Below, in pieces: positions 44,796-58,863 of a stretch of 64,000 nt of DNA. Numbering within the stretch: position 1 is the first letter of the stretch; each line of letters begins with the position of its first letter. The notes below the pieces were generated by a model that was given only the letters and a program-made list of their open reading frames with translations, made no database searches and was not told the origin of the DNA. This DNA is from Brienomyrus brachyistius (lineage: Eukaryota; Chordata; Actinopteri; Osteoglossiformes; Mormyridae). The DNA lies in assembly GCF_023856365.1 (NCBI RefSeq), contig NW_026042775.1:1-64000 (forward strand), in the 5' to 3' direction. Made by a program: the position numbers and the translations under genes.

Positions 44796-46123
44796 GCCTG
44801 TGCATATCAGTTAAGGAGGAAACAGTACCACATACATATTGGCCAACATCAAATGAAAATGTAACACACGAAAACAGGACTGCCCACTTATCACTCTGCG
44901 TAAAATCACACCAGCTTGTCTCAGCTGACAGCAGCCTCACATATCAGCTAAGGAGGAAGACGGCATATCAAAAGTAAAAAGAAAGACACCATCAAATGAA
45001 AATATCCCTGTGTGATCTATTGGTTTCTGCTTTCACTCCCATTAAATGACAGTAAGTCTAGTTGGTGTCCGTGGTGCTGAAAACCTGGATCAGTAAATTC
45101 CAAATGAAACTTCTTTACCTGATTTAACTGTAACTCACTTATTTTGTTGGCAATGATGCTTTGTTGAGTCTAGAAAGGCGCAAAGTGGGTTTCAGATAAA
45201 TTAAATGAAGTAGTTTTGCTTAAAAACCAAAAAGCTTTGAACAATCAGTTCAGCTTTGGACTGTAGTGCTTCACAAAAGTAAAATCCATCCAGTTAAATC
45301 TCTTTATCCCCAAGTCAAGAAGATATCAAATGCAGAAGCACATTGTGGGAGATACAAGGTGCAGACACATTAAAAGCACTTTTTTTGTGTGAACATTATA
45401 AAACAGATTGATACACATTAAGCAGTTTGTAACTTTACATCCAGACCTACATCAGTCAGAAAAAGCAGGCGATGACCATCCCATCCAGCAGCTTCATCTC
45501 TGATTGTACAGAATCCCATGTCAGCGTAACTTCTGAAGTCATGACTAAACTAATTTCCAGCTCTGCCTTCAGTTTCATCTGTTAAATTAAATTAGGAACT
45601 AAACTAAACTAGGAGGGAAATATAGTCAAGCTACTTAAGTAGCCGAATTTTGTGTATCCACTAGAGGGCAGCCACACATAGATTCCCTTATGAATGGTTC
45701 TGATGCTTCCGGAAAGCACTGCACAGACACCCAGGTATGCCAGTGAGGAACGGATAAAGAGCAGACGGATCCAAATACTAGCTGTAATATATAGTATTTT
45801 CAATGAATTTAAACAAATTAATATAACAGTGTCAGAGTGTCAGATCCATGTGACTTTTTATGATTGAAGAACTTTGAAAGCCTGAATATAACTGAGGAGG
45901 CCCACGGACCCCATTATGTGTGAAACATCATTGTGGTGCTGAGAGAAACACAGGACTGCTGATAAGACCCAGATGAAGTGAATTACCTGACTTTGCCCCC
46001 ACCCATCCCCCCCCCCCCAGGATACCCCCACCCCTGTCATACAGACACCTTCCTAACGGACCTCTTGATTTGTGCTGATCCACACATATGAAAAGGACCT
46101 ACTGCAGTGACATTTTAAAACTG
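44796..46123. other. No recognisable gene (copy of 1-1323)
   Basis: Longest C run of the three units near 46007-46018. Nothing coding. Confidence 0.6.
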
Positions 46124-46299
46124 TATAAAACATAATAAAGACTGAAACAAAGGCCTGAGGTCAGACCCTCTGTATGTAGCACACAGTGTTTCTGCAGAGT
46201 CTCACACTCACATCCTGTATGACGACTTTTCTGCTTTTCAGAATAAGTCTGATTTCACTGCTCTTTGCTCATTTGCAATATGAGGAAGTAACAGTTTAG
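46124..46299 (+). pseudogene. TATA box and first-exon relic A, unit 3
   Basis: TATAAAA at 46124-46130, ATG at 46219, stop at 46297-46299; residues as in units 1 and 2. Confidence 0.45.
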
Positions 46300-46609
46300 A
46301 AAAGAACTAGACTTATTTGATTAATTTGTTTGTAGTTTAAACTCTGTGAGCATGAATGATTCACTGTGAAGACCAGCTATCAATAATTTTGCTATGAAAT
46401 CATGTTTCTAAAATGATAAGGTTCTAGATGAAATCAAAATATTTATTCCTGGTAAGAGCAGGACAACAGCAGCATCAAACTGTTTTCCTTTTAACAGACA
46501 AGAAATAGACAGGAAATGCATCAGTGCACAAACAGTTTATGAAAATCAAAGATAGATGGATGATTTTTAAAACATTTAAAACCCACAAAAAGGGAGGCAG
46601 TGAGGTTAA

Positions 46610-46727
46610 GGAGAGTCAGGAAGTCAGTGTCAGTCTCCACAGATCTGAGGTCAGCGATACACACATAAGGCTCCTCTGATGCTCCTCTTCATCCTCTTCT
46701 TCACTGATGGGCCTCCAGGTGAGGATC
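46610..46727 (-). repeat. Inverted-repeat arm A, unit 3
   Basis: Full-length form as in unit 2; partner at 47937-48046. Confidence 0.75.
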
Positions 46728-47777
46728 ACTTACTCTGGGACTCCACCATTCAGCGTAGTTAAGATGAAGATACATTTTGCACAATATACTTACTACATCT
46801 GTTTGTTTATATTCATATTGTTCCATGAAGTTTGATCACTTCCCGATTATAGTCTGTGGTGGTAGCATGTTGACCGACTGATTTTAGAATTGACTGCAGT
46901 CTTCTTTGTGTCCACTATGTGGCAGCAGTATAAAGGAAATATCTTATTCTGTCACAGCTGCTGGTGTGTGTAAAAATTCATACTCTGATAACAAGTAATT
47001 CTGCCTCCAACTGTTTGTCAGGGACCTGGGCAGGAATGAATTACATGCCGACTGTACATACAACAGAGATAGGCTCCTGGGAGAACTTTGCCAGAAGTTG
47101 AAACACGACTTTAAGAATGACACTGATACAGAGTACTCAGCTGTTTGGTTGAAACTAAATCTTGGTCTGGATTTTTACATTCTGGACCTGAACTACCCAC
47201 TGCTGCACTGACCCCCACCTTCTTCTTTTTTTTTCCCTTTGTCCTGTCCGGCAGCTTTAGCAGAATCATGGTCTGAATGCACTGCTGTGACAAACATGTT
47301 TGCTTTACCATGAGGGGTTCTATAAACTCTGTATAGGCCTCTCATGTTGATCGATTTCATTTTTTAAATTAAAAAAATTTATTTATTTCATTTTTAACCC
47401 GTAAAGTATTGCAGTGGGTGAGCTGGCCGAAGAGGATGGACAGATTAGGAGGGAAAAAAAGAAGGAAAATGAAGGAAAAAGAAGAAAGGAGCAAGTGAGA
47501 TGAAATGAAAGTTTTTAGCGGGTGTCTCTAACTTTGCTCTGCCATTGCATGCACACCACTTCCAGGGCCAGCCTTGCTCTCACGCTGATATACTGTCAGA
47601 TTATGCACATCTTATATGTTGTTTTAACCCTTAGCGTATTAGTAAAGGCTGTTTTGTACTTACTTGATGTGATGGTCCACTTTACTGTGGCCTTGAGCCA
47701 CATTAGAAATTTATTTCTGATATATTTAACTTAATCCTCATTTTTCTTTTGCCCATGAGCACGAAACAGCTAAATAA
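46728..47777. other. No gene; local 15-bp replacement
   Basis: At about 47396-47410 unit 3 reads AACCCGTAAAGTATT where unit 2 reads AGGCGGCATGGTGAT. A duplicated GAAGGAAAA-type segment follows near 47461. Confidence 0.5.
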
Positions 47778-47900
47778 TTAGCATGATGCAGAAGTTATTC
47801 TCAGACAAGCACTTAATCTAAAAAGCAGAAATGTCATCATACACGATGTGAGGGTGAGACTGCAGACACACTGTGTGCTGCATACAGAGGGTCTGACCTC
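47778..47900 (-). pseudogene. First-exon relic B, unit 3
   Basis: Minus-strand ATG ATG at 47840, stop at 47778-47780. Confidence 0.45.
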
Positions 47901-47936
47901 AGGCCTTTGTGTCAGTTGTTATTATGTTTGATTTGT

Positions 47937-48046
47937 GATTCTCACCTGGAGGCCCATCAGCGGATGAAGAGGAGCATCAGAGGAGCCTTATGTGTGTCTC
48001 ACTGACCTCAGATCTGCGCAGACTGGCACTTACTTCCTGATTCTCC
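47937..48046 (+). repeat. Inverted-repeat arm B, unit 3
   Basis: As unit 2. Confidence 0.75.
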
Positions 48047-48320
48047 ATAACTTTGCTGTTTCTCTGTCTTTATCTGTTACTCAGGAGTCCTGAAGTCCAA
48101 TGAAAAATCCGCTTTCTCCTGTCTATTTGGCTGATACAAGTTCTGCTCACTTCTGCTTGGGTTGCATGGATCACCAGCCACTTGTCACCAACTAACAGAC
48201 CACAGCCTACCTGACCAATGTCATAACTGGTGCACCTAGGTATAAAATTTAGTCTCACTGTCTCCAAAAAAGGTCACTGTCTGGAACCCCATGGAACCAC
48301 ATTTTTGATTCCTTAGACAA

Positions 48321-48612
48321 GAGCATCCTGAGCAGCTGCATCACGGTCTGAATTGGGAACTGCCTCGCCTCAGATCATAAGACCAGCGGATAGTGAGGAT
48401 AGCTGAGAAGATTATTAGAGTCTCTCTCCCCTCCATCATGGACATTCACATCACACGCTCCATCCGCAAAGCCACCAACATTGTGGATGACCGCACCCAC
48501 CCCTCACATAATCTTTTCACTCTGGCATCTGGAAAAGCATTCAGGCCTCCACAACCAGACTCAGAAACATGGCGCCTGACTACTGAACTCTCAGGGACTG
48601 ATCTGATACCAC
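48321..48612 (+). mobile_element. CR1/L2/Rex1-like LINE 3' fragment, unit 3
   Basis: Same deletion and continuous frame as unit 2. Confidence 0.75.
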
Positions 48613-49218
48613 ACACAACACACACACACATACAGCTGTGTAATCATATCTTCGTGGGGACTCTCCATTCATTTCTATGGGGAAAACTGTAATCCCAACA
48701 TGACAACTTTAACCCCTACCAACCCCTAACCTTAACCATATGTAACCAAACCAAATACAAGACTTTTGGCATTTTTAGTTTTTTGACTGTATTTACAGAT
48801 CTTTGTGAGTACCTGAAAATGCCCCCCAAAACATCAAAATAACGGGGTTTTTGTCACATTGTGGGGGACATTTGGTCCCCACAATGTAATATACACCTAC
48901 TCCACACACACACACACACACACAGATTAGGTATTTGAATCTTTGTGGAGATTCTCCATTCATTTGTATGGGCGTAACCCCAATCCTAACTATGGCAACC
49001 TTAAACATTGCAGTAGTTACCAAGCAGTAACAGTAAGCAACCAAACAAAATGCAAGACTTTTTGAATTATTCATTTGACTGCATTCACAGAATTTAATAA
49101 AATTCAGTATCTTACTTTCGGGACCGAAAACATGTCCCTACAAAGTCAAAATAACATGTTTTTATAGCACTATGTACATAACCACCCACCCAAACGCGCG
49201 CACACACACACACAAACA
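48608..49218. repeat. CA-linked minisatellite dimer, unit 3
   Basis: Middle CA run (about 48902-48923) shorter than in unit 2. Confidence 0.75.
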
Positions 49219-49602
49219 GGCCTACCTACAGTATACCCTCCATAGATTCCTGAATGAAATATCTGTAAAGCAGTTATTATGGCATGGCGTTTGCTTTGAA
49301 CATGCAGTTTTTAAGAATATTGCGCTAATTCTAAACGAAAGACTGCACTAATTCTAAAATAGCTATATAAGAACTTTATTTACCATTAAATAAATTATAA
49401 ATCAAACCAAAATTTAGTCTCTCAAAAAACTTGTATATGACATATCTTTGTTCACATTATGAGAAATTAAAAACACCAGGACACAGAATGTGAATAACAA
49501 GAACTATAGTGTTCTTTCTCAAAAGCGTACCTACCAACGTGGCTAAAATGCTAATTGCGTTCACCAGCTGTGGAAAAAAAACAGCGGGGCACCCCAAACA
49601 TC
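49219..49602. other. AT-rich spacer, nothing recognised
   Basis: Counterpart of 4557-4942. Confidence 0.6.
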
Positions 49603-49630
49603 GCGGTATTACGTATTACCGTAATACTGC
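49603..49630. repeat. Short palindrome, unit 3
   Basis: As unit 2. Confidence 0.6.
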
Positions 49631-49750
49631 ATAGCAAAGACATAATGTCATAAAAAAATTACAGTCAGTATTAATAGACAGAACTGCGTGGTTTCCCATT
49701 GACAAGTAGATACATGGTTTACGGGCTTGAAGGCGGTTAGATCAACAAAT

Positions 49751-49923
49751 CCAATCACGCTCAGCCAAAACAAGCACGAGCTAAACATACTACTATTGAT
49801 TGGTTCACCTTCAAATTCGTCCCGCCCTGACAATTAATTCTCGTTTTCATTCGTTGAAAATGGCGTCAGTACATATCTTCATCCTTTCGACCAATGAAAA
49901 ATTTCGCTGGTTTCCATAGAAAC
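49751..49923 (+). promoter_or_regulatory. CCAAT/X-box-like module, unit 3
   Basis: All three CCAAT elements and the X-box-like site (49910-49923) are unchanged. Confidence 0.5.
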
Positions 49924-49963
49924 AAAATCAGTGCAGTTTGAACATAAACTTTCTGACAGAGCG

Positions 49964-50957
49964 ATGGCGCAGCGGTGAGAAGCATCTCTTCGTATGTTTC
50001 TTGCTATTTCTTCAGATTATGTTTTGTTAGCATAGTTAATTATATATTTCATTGTATGTCGTGATATAGTTCATGCAAATATTGCCGCAAAATATAATTG
50101 AAATATATTTAAAATTAGTAGCTTAAACTGTAGATGCTGTGGCCATTTTTCGTAATGTGATTGTTTATATTTAAATTGTAAGAGAAAATAATTGTGTTAA
50201 ACTTAAAAACAACAAGCCTTATGGTTGATATGATTGGTTTTACTCATCCGGTCTGTCGTAATGCGTTTCATCTGAAGATGTTATTCTGAAAAGAGCCCCT
50301 ATACGTTTACTTTTTAAATGTCCCATGTTGTTGAAGTAAGATTAACCGTTTGCTGGGTTCATTACCATGGCGATGTTATAACGTACCGAAGCAGCGTCCT
50401 GATTTCGCCAGCGTTACTGTATAGGTTGTGAAACAGTTTTAGCAATTTGGCCGCTTCTATCGGAGTAGCCTCGATGCCACGAGCAGCCAATGAAGGCTCC
50501 ATCCCTTTCCATAGGCATTCTTGGTGAATAGCATTTAGCAAATGTCTGGAGTACGTTGAAAATACACAGTGTCTAGTTTGGCTTTGAGAGTATCACAGAC
50601 GGCTAGTTAATTATGTTAACCAGAATGAAAATTCCGAAAGCTGTTTCCTGGACCAACGACCAGCACTGGGGAGCCTGGGACCTGTGGGACGAGGTGATCG
50701 ACTGGGGAGAGAGGAAAGGTTTGGAGGAGTGCTCACCAGCGACACCCCCCACTGTCCAGGCTGGGGAGGTTATGGGGGGACTGGGAGGTGTGACGGACTG
50801 GTGTAAGGGAGGGGAGGGTGTGAGAGTGATAGGCAATGCTGGCATTGTTTCTGAGACTCTTCAGAGAGGAAACTGGCGGTGTAGAGATAGATGTGGGTCT
50901 GGTATAGATAGAAGATGTAGAAGTGGTGGAAAATTAATATTAAAGTTGAGCTTGTAG
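49964..50957 (+). CDS. Possible small two-exon gene, unit 3 copy
   Basis: ATG at 49964, donor GTGAGA, second exon open to 50957, residues identical to the other two copies. Confidence 0.3.
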
Positions 50958-51114
50958 AGCTCTTGACACAGAGAAGAGCCAAAATACAAGGAAGATGAAG
51001 CTGTGGTTCTTCTGCTGCTGTTTGGGGAACATTAAATGTTTGAAACAGTATCAAAGATAATGAATTAAGTGTGCTAAATTTTGAGATGTATAGTGGAATG
51101 TTTATTAACAATTG

Positions 51115-52240
51115 TTAATGTGGCGCCCCTGAACCCCCTCGGTTGGCCGCCCCTGCCGGTTGTGTGGGGTCAGGGATGAGGACTAATCGGGGCCAGTCGG
51201 GGATCTGGCCCCGGTGCCGGGGGGGGCCCACTCCTGCACGCCCTTATTGCTCCCCTGGGCCGGACATCACATTTCATACAACACTAGAGCTTTGAGGGGC
51301 AGTGGGGAGGTTTTACTTGCACATTAGACACCACATGACACTAGGGCTGAGGAGGTGGGTATAGGCAGGTGGGGTTCTGCCGTCTGCCAGCGGTGGGGTG
51401 CCCGTGCCTCGACTGTTCACCTGCTTTTTGCACTTTAGTTATATACACAGTCCATGCTACATTAGGGCCTTGGGGTGCAGGGAGGGGGATGGGGGACTCT
51501 GCCATCTGCCAGTGGTGGGGCCCTCATACTCGATCTGCACCCACTAATTTTAATGCATTGTAGACATAAACACACAACTCTCTCACACTTGTACATGCAC
51601 ACTTCACATTAACATGGGACGGGGAATCAGTGGGGGCTGAGGGGTCCCCCCTAACTCTCTGTCTCTGGCCCTGCGCGTGTGGGGTGGCCCAGCAGGTAGA
51701 AGATGGCCCTGGCCGGTGTGGGCCGTCTCCTCTTGTGGGCTGCGGGCTGGGTGGTCCTTGGCTCTGCTGCGCCGTGGTGGGGCCCTGGCAGGCGGTCCGG
51801 GGTATCTAGGGATGCTCTGAGCCCTTCTAGGCGAATTGTAGGGTTCGGTCTGGGCTGGGCGGGGGGTCTGCCGCTCCCCAGTTGACGCAGGTCCGCTCCT
51901 GGGTGGTGGGGGGGGGGGTGCACTTTGTTTGTATGGGTCTCCCTTAGATCATCCTGCAGTGTCGGGGAGGGGGGGGACGTGCCGGGTCGCTACAGTGGGC
52001 GGTGATCCGTCCTGCCGGGGAGCGGACTGGGGGGACCGTCCGCCAGGGGAGTGTTCCCGGTTGATGGGGCCCTTTGGCCCTGGACCCGCTTCCCTCGGTG
52101 GAGGGCTTGCGGGAGGGACTGGGGGGCTCGCTGTCTGTCCCCCCTCTGCGGACCTCCTTTTACAGGGGTTGGGCCCCCCTTAGTCCCTCGTAGGCTCCCT
52201 CTCGGGTTGGGCGGGTGGTTGTCTTGTGGACATATGGCCA
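51115..52240 (+). repeat. G-rich block, unit 3
   Basis: Follows unit 2 at nearly every position; GGGGTCAGGGATG near 51167 is one difference. Confidence 0.55.
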
Positions 52241-52321
52241 TGGGCCGTGTGTTTCTTATGGTTGTTTGTACTCTGTATTCCCCTACACTTTATTTTCTCC
52301 ATCCCACCTTTACATCTCCAG

Positions 52322-52486
52322 CCCGCTGTTCCTGGGAAAAGCCACCTGCCAATCATCCTTGGAGCAGCAGTCATTCTCAGGATCTCCTACATCACAGATC
52401 ACCTAATAAACACAGGACCTGTCGACGACTGGAGAAAAGGAGAAACGCTGAAGCACACTGGGCATTTTGGAAGCATTTCATCATAA
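52322..52486 (+). other. Exon-like stretch, unit 3
   Basis: Identical in frame to unit 2. Confidence 0.25.
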
Positions 52487-53707
52487 TAAATTACCTTTGC
52501 CTTTACAGTTTCTGTGTACAGTTTCATTATAGTAAATTGCACTTAGTTGTGATTACTCAGTTACAAAGACAATGGGTCACTCTATAATGGGTGATGGTAT
52601 GCTTTTAGCTGTGCTTCCACAGGTTGTATCTGCCTTAGTAAATGACTAAATGTCTTTTTCACAAGTGATTTTGATTATGTTTGTAGAATTAAATTAAAGG
52701 TAAACCTGTACATTGGTTAAAATAACATCTGACTGCTACAATAATACATCATACAGCGTCTTTTGTACTAATGTGCTACCTTGAGACATTCAGGTTGTAT
52801 AATGAACAATTTTAATAAGAATTGTGTTAAGTAATTAACTTTCAAAATCTATCAATACCATGCAAAAGTGTAAAGTCAAATTTATGAGATACTTATTACA
52901 ATAAACGGAAGTAGTCTGTACCCATTTAAAGAGGCTTTACATCATACAGCTTCTTATACTGGTCTGGTTGGTGGGTATAAAGGATCAATTAGAAATCTTC
53001 CTCCTCCAAATGTATCATATCATTTCATGAGTTTTGGTAGAGTGGGGGTAGCAGGATAATAATAGGATTTACTGGTTATTTTTGATACGATAAAATCGCA
53101 AGACGCAGAAAAATAAAAATTTGTGTATGGTCAGAATTATCAGTGGTAGGAGATTTTGTCCCTACTACCATCTGGGAAAAGAACATTCTGGTGCTTATCT
53201 GTGAAGAAGCAATTTCAGGAGATATAAATCCTTGCAAAAAGTAGTCTCCCACTCTATAAATAGGGTGCAATTTGTTTTTTCACGCAGTGGAAATGGAAAT
53301 GTTTTTTTAATGTTGATGACGACTGTAACTGGTCAAAAGGTGGCGCCAAAGATCCCCAGTAATGCATCGCCCATTAATGTACAGATATCCCCCTGCCTCA
53401 CCATGCATGACTCCTCCAATGGTGCTGATGATTAACAGTACATTCATCCTAACCATACAATTTGATATCTGGTATCGTCCTGTCAGTTTTAACCCATTTC
53501 TAAGTCCCGTATGGTTTAGGTAGCTTTTTTTCCAAAATGATGACCATGAAATTCAGCACATATAACAAATATTGAACTATAGGCATTAATTGAAATGCTC
53601 TCTCTCACAGACACACACATATTAGATGTCTATGTCTTTGAAATTGTTTAATACGAATTAATCTGTTTTATAATGTTCACACAAAAAAAGCTTTTGTGTT
53701 CACATTT
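52487..53707. other. No recognisable gene or repeat (copy of 7827-9042)
   Basis: Nothing coding recognised. Confidence 0.6.
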
Positions 53708-55131
53708 TACAACCCCAAATCAGAAAAAGTTGGGATGGTATGTAAAATGAAAATCAAACTGAAAACAGCACTTTGTTAAATTATCTTTGACCTGTATTAC
53801 ATTGAAAACAATACAACAGCACATTATTTAATGTGTTCCTCGTGAATTTCATTGTTCTTTTTCAAACACGTATTCCAATTTTGGTTCTTAGAACACATTT
53901 CAAAAAAAGTTGGGACAGTAAAGCATTTAGTACTTTGTAATGTCGCCATTCCTTTTCACAACACTTAAAAGACATTTAGGGACTGAAGACACCAAGTGAT
54001 GTAGTGTTTCAGGTGTAATTTTGTCCCATTCTTCCTGCAAACAAGTCTTAAAGCGGACAACAGTACGGGGTCTTCGTTGTCACATATTGCGCTTCAAAAT
54101 GAACCACACATTCTCTATTGGAGACAGGTCGGGACTGCAGGCAGTCAAGTACCCATACCCTCTTCCTCCACAGCCAGGACTTTGTAATGTGTGCAGAATG
54201 TGGTTTCGCATTGTTTGTTGAAAAATGCATGGGCGTCCCTGGAAAAAATGTCTTCTTGAAGGTAACATATTGTGCTCCAAAATCTCTATGTACTTTTCAG
54301 CATTAATGGTGCCATCACAGAACTGCAAGTTACCTTTGCCAAGGGCACTGACACAACCCCATACCATGACAGACCCTGGCTTTTGGACTTATTGCTGGTA
54401 ACAGTCTGGGTGATCCTTTTCTTCTTTGGTCTGGAGCACACGGCATCCATTTCTCACAAAAAATACCTGAAATACTGATTCATCTGACCACAGTACACGT
54501 TTTCACTGTGTGATGGTCCAACTCAGATGCGTTCTGAGCCCAGAGAAGCCGACGGCGCTTCTGGACACTGTTAAGATGGGGCTTGCTTTTGGCACAGTAC
54601 AGTTTTAACTGGCATTTGTGGATGTAACTACGTATTGTGGTACTTGACAAAGGTTTGCCAAAGTAGTCATATGTGGTCATATCGCTTATAGATGAATGAC
54701 GATTCTTGATGCAGTGGGATGCTGAGGGATCGGAGATCACGGTAGTTCAACTTAGGCTTGCTTCCTTGTCCTTTACGCACTGAAATTGCTTCAGATTCCT
54801 TCAATCTTTTAATTATGGTATGCACTGATGAAGGTGAAATATCCAAATCTCTTCCTGTCGTTCTTTGAGGAACATTGTTTTTAAACATTTCAATAATTTT
54901 CTCACGTATTTGTGCTGCTTTTGTACCAAATCATAATTACAATCACCTGTTGACATCACTTGTTTCAAATCACATCATTATTTAACCAATTTACCTCACT
55001 ACTGGCCCTAAATCGCTCCTGTCCCAACTTTTTTGGAAATGTGTTGCAAGAACCAAAATTGGAATACGTGTTTATTTTGAGGAAAACAATGAAATTCATG
55101 AGGAACACATTAAATAATGTGATGGGGGTAA
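53708..55131 (-). mobile_element. Tc1/mariner-like transposon, inactive, unit 3
   Basis: Matches unit 2, including the retained 20 bp of the left inverted repeat. Confidence 0.9.
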
Positions 55132-55132
55132 C

Positions 55133-55679
55133 ACAATAAATTCAAGATTTTTATTTGTCGTACAAATGTAGTGGTACACTGGCAGCGAAATGAAATTGTC
55201 GTTACTCCAGTCGGTGTAATAAACACACTAGTAAAAGGACATCAAAATTAAACAACGTGAATTAACTGAAACTACAGAAAGATAATAAGAAAATATAACA
55301 ATAAAAGGTATATAAAAAGTAAAGATGAAAATGTATAAAAAATATGTAGAAATGTTTAAAGTACAGATTGTAGTTATAGCATATTTTAGCTTTTAATCTG
55401 TGATGTTAATGATCCTACTGGCCGGGGGTAGAAGCTTCTCCTCGGCCTCTCAGTCCCAGCCATAAGGCCCCGGGGACTTATGCAGGGCGGCAGTTCTGTC
55501 CTGGTGATTCTCTGGGCGCATCGTATCACCCTCAGCGGGACTCGGCGGCCCTCAGAGCTGGAGCTGCCATACCGAGCAGTTATGCTCCCGGAGAGCACAG
55601 ATCCCACATTGCCGCTGTAGAAGGTTTTTTGTGGCACAGACGAGAGTCTGTATTTCCACAGCTGCCTCACATGATACAC
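55133..55679 (-). mobile_element. CR1/L2/Rex1-like LINE 3' end, unit 3
   Basis: Residues identical to units 1 and 2. Confidence 0.7.
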
Positions 55680-56415
55680 TCACTGTCAGGCTTTCAGCAC
55701 TAAAGTTACAGATTACTGGGTGGCCGAGAGGTCTGTGAAATTTGGAGGGTCAGTAGCTTGCCTGGGAAGCCTTAGCATTCAGCGAAAACTGAACAGAGAG
55801 CCCTGTAGCAGGGTTGTCTAATTTGTTTAGCTGGCTGGCATAAGATTTTCAGTTTGAAACAAGTATGCACACAGATTTACATGTACGTAACAGTTTTATT
55901 ACCTTGTAAATAGTTTGCAGGGTTTTCAAAGTACCCCAGTGCATTTGATATAGCGAATTTTAGGTTTATAATGAAATAATATAGATTTGCCCTAAGATTT
56001 AATAAGATTTCTTGCGTGAGCGTGAGAGTCTGAAGGTGTGAGTGTCACACCAGATGGGTGAGAGCTGGCAACCCTGGCTCTGTTCAGTAGCCTCAGAAAT
56101 TCTTTCGAACTTTCCAAACACAGCTGATGGAAATCAATGGACGCAAAGGTTCTCAGTGACCATTTTAGCTTGTTTTTAGACTAAAGGCCTATGATGGATC
56201 TTTGGAATGTTGCGGAGATACGAATGCTGAGGACAGCATACTTTGTGCTGTGAGTGTTATGTTAACCATGTAAACAAAGAGGAAGTACACAGTCCAACCA
56301 GATACTATATTGAAATGCTAACAAGTTTTTAAATATTTTTATTCAAGTGACTTTAAGTCTGGATAATGTTTTTAATGGTTGGAAATGTGTGTATTACTGT
56401 ATAATTAAATAATTA
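55680..56415. other. No recognisable feature (copy of 10995-11729)
   Basis: Nothing coding recognised. Confidence 0.6.
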
Positions 56416-57867
56416 AACTTCTGAAATGGCCGCTCAGTGCAGGAGGAGGCTGCAAACCTGAAGAGGCACACAACCGTATGGGTGGGGCAGGGGATCAATG
56501 GTGTGAGGTAGAGGACCAGGGCAGTGGGATTGCAGTGGCACAAGGGCAACCGTGTGGTCATCATGGGCTCCTCCAATGGCAGCTTCAGGTAAGTCGCTCT
56601 GATAAACCCCGTTAGACTCCAGTGAAGTGAGTGAGGCTGCAGCGCTACACTGGAGGGGACACATGTGGGCTCAGGGGCCCATGTGACTGTAGCAGAGGAA
56701 GGGATCTCTAGCTGATGTGGAGGTACAGGCCCAGTGGCAGTAAGGGGTGGGCAGTCAGCTGCAGAGGCTGCGGGGCCAGCGGCCCCACTGTACACATGGA
56801 CCGCAGGGAATCTCAGCATGTTGTGCCCAAAGTCCAGCACACATGCCGTGCTCCGGGGGAAATTCAGGCCCAGGATGGAGGGATCGAGCATGTCAGCCAT
56901 CCACATAGTTACTATTCACAACTAAACCCCCCATGTCAAAAGGGAACAACCCCGTCCCTCTTAAAGGGGCCAGGTCACCAGTCATTGTTCTCACCTGCAC
57001 CAATGTCAGTTCTAGACAGTGTCTGGTCTCACCAGGGTTGCAGTGGAACCTGTATGGACTAGGGCAGTACATGCGACTCACATCACTATGGTGGGTATGT
57101 GACAGAAGTTGCCTCTGTGAGTCCAATCCGTAGTCACCACCTCTGCAGCAGGTGGCAGCAGGGCCACCTCCCCGGTGTCAACAAGGAAGTTCCGGAAATT
57201 AACCTTGTTGGCCCACATCTTCCCGGCTATGCGTGCCCTTGGCGGAACCCTGGGTGGCGGTGAACTTGGGACACTGTCTGAGGATTGAGGGGTGGGGGGG
57301 GGGTGCTGCTGCCTGTCAGCCTACAGGCAGTCTGCCTCCAGGAAGTAAACCTGAGGGCCTGGGTCCTCCAAGCCCTTTGGCGTTTACAGCTTGGTTGATT
57401 TCTCCCGCCTCGTTCCCCGCCACCTTGCTGCCCACAATTTCTCTCTCCAAAGCCAGTTCCAGGGCCTCGTCTAGGGACGCAGAGGGGTTGGCTGTGTCTG
57501 AATGTGAGCTATCTGGGGTTAAGTGTCTAGATAAACTGATCCCTGGCCAGTTCACTCTGTACTGATAGAGCCATGTGAGCACAGACACGCCTACACAACC
57601 CCTTGATATCATTAAGCAGGATGCAGAGAGACTCATTTGACTCAGTCCCTGCACCTATTGTTTAACTGAGAGGGCAGAAGTCCTCACACTGCCCACAGCG
57701 ATTCTGCAGGGTACTGACCAGTGTCTCATCCAGGGGCTCAAGCAACCAGCAGTGTACACCTCAGAAAAACATGTGTGACAACCCTGAGGACCTGCTTGCA
57801 TACCACAATGGTATCCCATCTCCCCTTGCTCTTTGAAGGGGTACCACCCATCCAGTATAGTTATCAC
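56416..57867 (-). mobile_element. Ty3/Gypsy-like gag-protease relic, unit 3
   Basis: Same broken frames as unit 2. Confidence 0.65.
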
Positions 57868-57915
57868 TGGGCTATCACAATGTCATCACAATACTAAAGA
57901 CTGAAACAAAGCCGT

Positions 57916-58027
57916 GAGGTCAGACCCTCTGTATACAGCACACAGTCTCACCCTCACATCCTGTATGACCACATTTCTGCTGTTCACATGGCATTTCTCC
58001 AGCTTCCATTGCCCTGCAATGGACTGA
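57916..58027 (+). pseudogene. First-exon relic C, unit 3
   Basis: ATG at 57965; frame as in units 1 and 2. Confidence 0.45.
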
Positions 58028-58863
58028 CGTGCTGTTGAAGGTCTACCTCACTTTACACTTTGCCCATGTCTTGTGTGTATACCCTGTCCGCTCCTAACGT
58101 GTATTTAGTTTGTGTAAATCTATCACTGCATCTGCATTTCGCAGTTCAGCTTCTGACAACATTGTGTTTCCCATCTGTGTATTTGGGTTCGGTGCTTGTT
58201 GGGTGCCTGTCGTGGTCCTTCAATTTACAATTGTACGCGGGGCATGCTGGGATATGCGCCCCGCCGGTGTTACACTAGTATAAAAAAAGGAATCTGGTCG
58301 AGTTTGTTCATTGACCAAATTTAGTTTTTGCGAACCAAATTGTTTGTAGGCCAAAGCATTTGTGAACTGCAAGCACTACTGTACTAATGATAAATTTGTA
58401 TGAAAAAATGGAGACAATTTCTGAGATACCAGAGCGATCCGTGTACTGTAATATTTATCTCATCAATAACACAGTAAAAATACACATTAGCGCCAATTCA
58501 TCTTCTTTATTCATCATGAATATTTTAATTCATTAATGCAGGAGTCTGTGATAAATCGCTATCAGCATTTGGTTTATAATGGCCAATTAATGATAACTAA
58601 AAAGAAACAGAGAGACTGAAGACAGAACTTTCAACCATGATATGAGTGCTGTTGCTGCATAATTTGTCCACCAGGGGTCACAGCGCAACCCCCATCTCGG
58701 CAAGATGGATGACTTGAAATATGTTTCTATATCAAGTTGAATTATTTTTATTTCTATAGCACATTTAAAAACAATCTATGTTGTGCCAAAGTGCTGTAGG
58801 TCAAAATAATATAAATATATAGTAAAAGTAGAGACATTGGCCAATGTTACACAATGTTACACA
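58028..58863. other. Spacer containing the 248-bp segment
   Basis: The segment (58244-58491) is present as in unit 2. Nothing coding. Confidence 0.6.
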
